Assembly (NCBI GenBank): GCA_022827165.1
Contig: JAJDTN010000306.1
Location: 1 to 5,563 of the forward strand
Origin: Candidatus Latescibacterota bacterium
Lineage (GTDB): Bacteria > Latescibacterota > UBA2968 > UBA8231
Length of the DNA: 5,563 bases
Direction: 5' to 3'
The notes below the pieces were generated by a model that saw only the letters and a program-made list of their open reading frames with translations, did not search any database and had not been told where the DNA came from. Each line of letters opens with the position of its first letter. Positions within the stretch are counted from its first letter, which is position 1. Shown here piece by piece: positions 4,110-5,563 of the stretch. A program made the position numbers and the translations under genes.

Positions 4110-5563
4110 GCCTGAGTCACGCCTCCTCCCAGCCTTACAGGAGACGCTGCGCCTCTATTCCCGGGCTGACTTCTGCGTGGGGTATTTCAACCTTCGGGGG
4201 TGGGGGGGATTAGCCCCATGCGTAGACCTTTGGGGGCCAGGCGAAGGCCCATGCCGGGTGCTGATAGGGATGCATGTATTGCCGCATGACGAACTCCGGG
4301 TCAGCCTTGTGGATCGGTCTCCCGGCATGGACAACCAGACTGCCCACCGCCGCCGAGTTCAGTTAGCCGAGCAGCTTCGCCGGCAGCTTACCATCGGTGC
4401 GCCAACCAACGCGGACGAGCGTACTCTGCGGCAGCTGGCCGGCCAGCTTCGCGCCAAGAAGGTCGTCGTCAAGCTCTTTCTGCGTCATCCCTTGCACGCC
4501 AAGCTCTACATGCTCTACCGGGACGATCCTGTGAACCCCATCGTCGGCTACCTGGGCAGCAGCAACCTCACCTTTGCCGGTTTAGTCGGGCAGGGAGAGT
4601 TGAACGTAGACGTGGTGGACCAGGACGCCGCCCTCAAGCTCCAGCAGTGGTTTGAGGATCGGTGGAAGGATCGCTTCTGTGTCGACGTTACGGAGGACTT
4701 GCTCGGGATCATCGAGGAGAGCTGGGCGCGGGAGACACTGATACCACCCTACCACGTCTACCTCAAGATGGCCTTTCACCTCTCCCACGAGGCCCGCGCC
4801 GGTCTCGCTGAGTTCAGGGTTCCCAAGGTGTTTGGCGACCGCCTATTCGAATTCCAGGCCGCCGCGGTCAAGATAGCCGCCCATCACCTGAACAAGCGCA
4901 ACGGCGTGCTCATCGGCGACGTCGTGGGACTTGGAAAAACCCTCATGGCCACCGCCGTCGCCCGCATCTTTGAGGACGACTACGGATTGGAGACGCTCAT
5001 CATCTGCCCTGCGAACCTTGTCCCCATGTGGGACTCGTACAGGGCCGAATACGGGCTGCGTGGCAGTGTGCTATCGCTGGGCAAGGTACTTGGCGAGCTG
5101 CCCAAGTTGCGCCGCTACCGGCTGGTCATTCTCGACGAGAGCCACAACCTGCGCAACCGGGAGGGCCGCCGCTACCGTGCCATCCAGGAGTACGTCCGAG
5201 CCAACGAGAGCAAGTGCATCCTCCTGTCGGCCACGCCATACAACAAGAGTTACTTGGACCTATCCAGCCAACTGCGCATCTTCGTAGACGAAGACCAGGA
5301 TCTAGGGATACGCCCCGAACGACTCCTGCGCGAATTGGGCGAGATCGAGTTCAGCAGACGGCACCAAGCCTCCCCGCGGACCCTGGCGGCTTTCGACTTC
5401 AGCGAGTACGCCGACGATTGGCGCGACCTGATGCGTCTCTATCTCGTACGCCGTACCCGCAGCTTCATACGGGACAACTACGCCGAGGCCGACCCGGAGA
5501 CGGGCAGGAAGTTCCTCACCTTGGAGGACGGCACCCCCTCCTTCTTCCCTACCCGGGTGCCAA
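4084..5563 (+). CDS. PLD-family nuclease fused to SNF2-type superfamily 2 helicase, candidate anti-phage/defence protein (C-terminus cut by window edge)
   Basis: There are 493 codons without a stop to the window end. The N-terminal part (about 1-200) is a phospholipase D-like nuclease domain: VGYFNLRGW at 32-40, HAKLY with H138 and K140, GSSNLTFAG at 158-166, and E172 in GELNVDV. The canonical aspartate five residues after the lysine is replaced by Y145, so the site is the HxK...GSxN...E variant. The second part is the first RecA lobe of a SNF2-like helicase: LFEFQ at 254-258, Walker A GDVVGLGKT at 278-286 with K285, DESH at 351-354, and SATPYNK from 382. Motifs IV-VI lie beyond the window. 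A single HxK suggests an active site formed by dimerisation, as known for PLD restriction enzymes such as BfiI. The protein probably translocates on DNA by ATP hydrolysis and cuts nucleic acid. PLD and SNF2 modules are known in defence systems (for example DISARM components), but this fusion is not assignable to a named system from what is visible. Codon use (TTA, CTA, ATA, AGG) differs from upstream genes, which suggests transfer. Confidence 0.88.
   Translation, partial: MPRIFDNLEPESRLLPALQETLRLYSRADFCVGYFNLRGWGGLAPCVDLWGPGEGPCRVLIGMHVLPHDELRVSLVDRSPGMDNQTAHRRRVQLAEQLRRQLTIGAPTNADERTLRQLAGQLRAKKVVVKLFLRHPLHAKLYMLYRDDPVNPIVGYLGSSNLTFAGLVGQGELNVDVVDQDAALKLQQWFEDRWKDRFCVDVTEDLLGIIEESWARETLIPPYHVYLKMAFHLSHEARAGLAEFRVPKVFGDRLFEFQAAAVKIAAHHLNKRNGVLIGDVVGLGKTLMATAVARIFEDDYGLETLIICPANLVPMWDSYRAEYGLRGSVLSLGKVLGELPKLRRYRLVILDESHNLRNREGRRYRAIQEYVRANESKCILLSATPYNKSYLDLSSQLRIFVDEDQDLGIRPERLLRELGEIEFSRRHQASPRTLAAFDFSEYADDWRDLMRLYLVRRTRSFIRDNYAEADPETGRKFLTLEDGTPSFFPTRVP
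4179..4236 (+). repeat. Cluster of G-runs in the PLD domain coding region
   Basis: G4 at 4179-4182, G5 at 4196-4200, G7 at 4202-4208 and G5 at 4232-4236 lie within 58 bp. The G5-T-G7 stretch encodes R-G-W-G-G in frame. It is a possible slippage site early in the gene, where a single-base change would abolish the product, and a marginal G-quadruplex candidate. Confidence 0.5.

Noticed and set aside
4582..5287. Minus frame 4582-4788 and plus frame 4931-5287
   Set aside because: Both overlap the PLD-helicase frame, which holds the PLD motif, Walker A, DESH and SATP in order.

Overview
The window looks like part of a GC-rich bacterial chromosome, probably from an environmental, FCB-like or related candidate phylum. 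The main clue is a secreted protein carrying a FlgD-type module with the sorting-domain hallmark PNYPNPFNP, next to dockerin-type calcium loops and beta-propeller repeats. Such proteins are common in Bacteroidota-like, Latescibacterota, Poribacteria-like and Eisenbacteria-like genomes. The exact phylum cannot be fixed from this sequence alone.

Layout: (1) Positions 1-1971, minus strand, hold the first 657 codons of a large exported multidomain surface protein whose C-terminus lies beyond the left edge. Its order is signal peptide, carboxypeptidase-regulatory-like fold, FlgD/NYPNPFNP module, two dockerin-like calcium loops, five YWTD repeats and at least two WD40 repeats. (2) Positions 1972-2223 are a divergent intergenic region with a possible 19-codon leader ORF that ends in an ATGA overlap with the next gene. 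(3) Positions 2224-3807, plus strand, are a complete thiamine-diphosphate enzyme of the acetolactate synthase / 2-hydroxyacyl-CoA lyase superfamily with unknown substrate. (4) Positions 3808-4083 are a less GC-rich spacer containing a possible 61-codon gene. (5) From 4084 to the right edge, plus strand, run the first 493 codons of a PLD-nuclease plus SNF2-type helicase fusion, the most plausible defence-related gene here. It is truncated before the second helicase lobe.

The genes do not form one pathway. The surface protein and the ThDP enzyme are divergently transcribed housekeeping/accessory genes with very GC-rich third codon positions. The PLD-helicase uses more TTA, CTA, ATA and AGG codons and follows a compositional break, which suggests the edge of an imported island (possibly a defence island) continuing to the right. 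The two edge genes are recognised by direct translation: the left one from codons read on the reverse complement in register with positions 1-3, the right one from codons in register with 4084.
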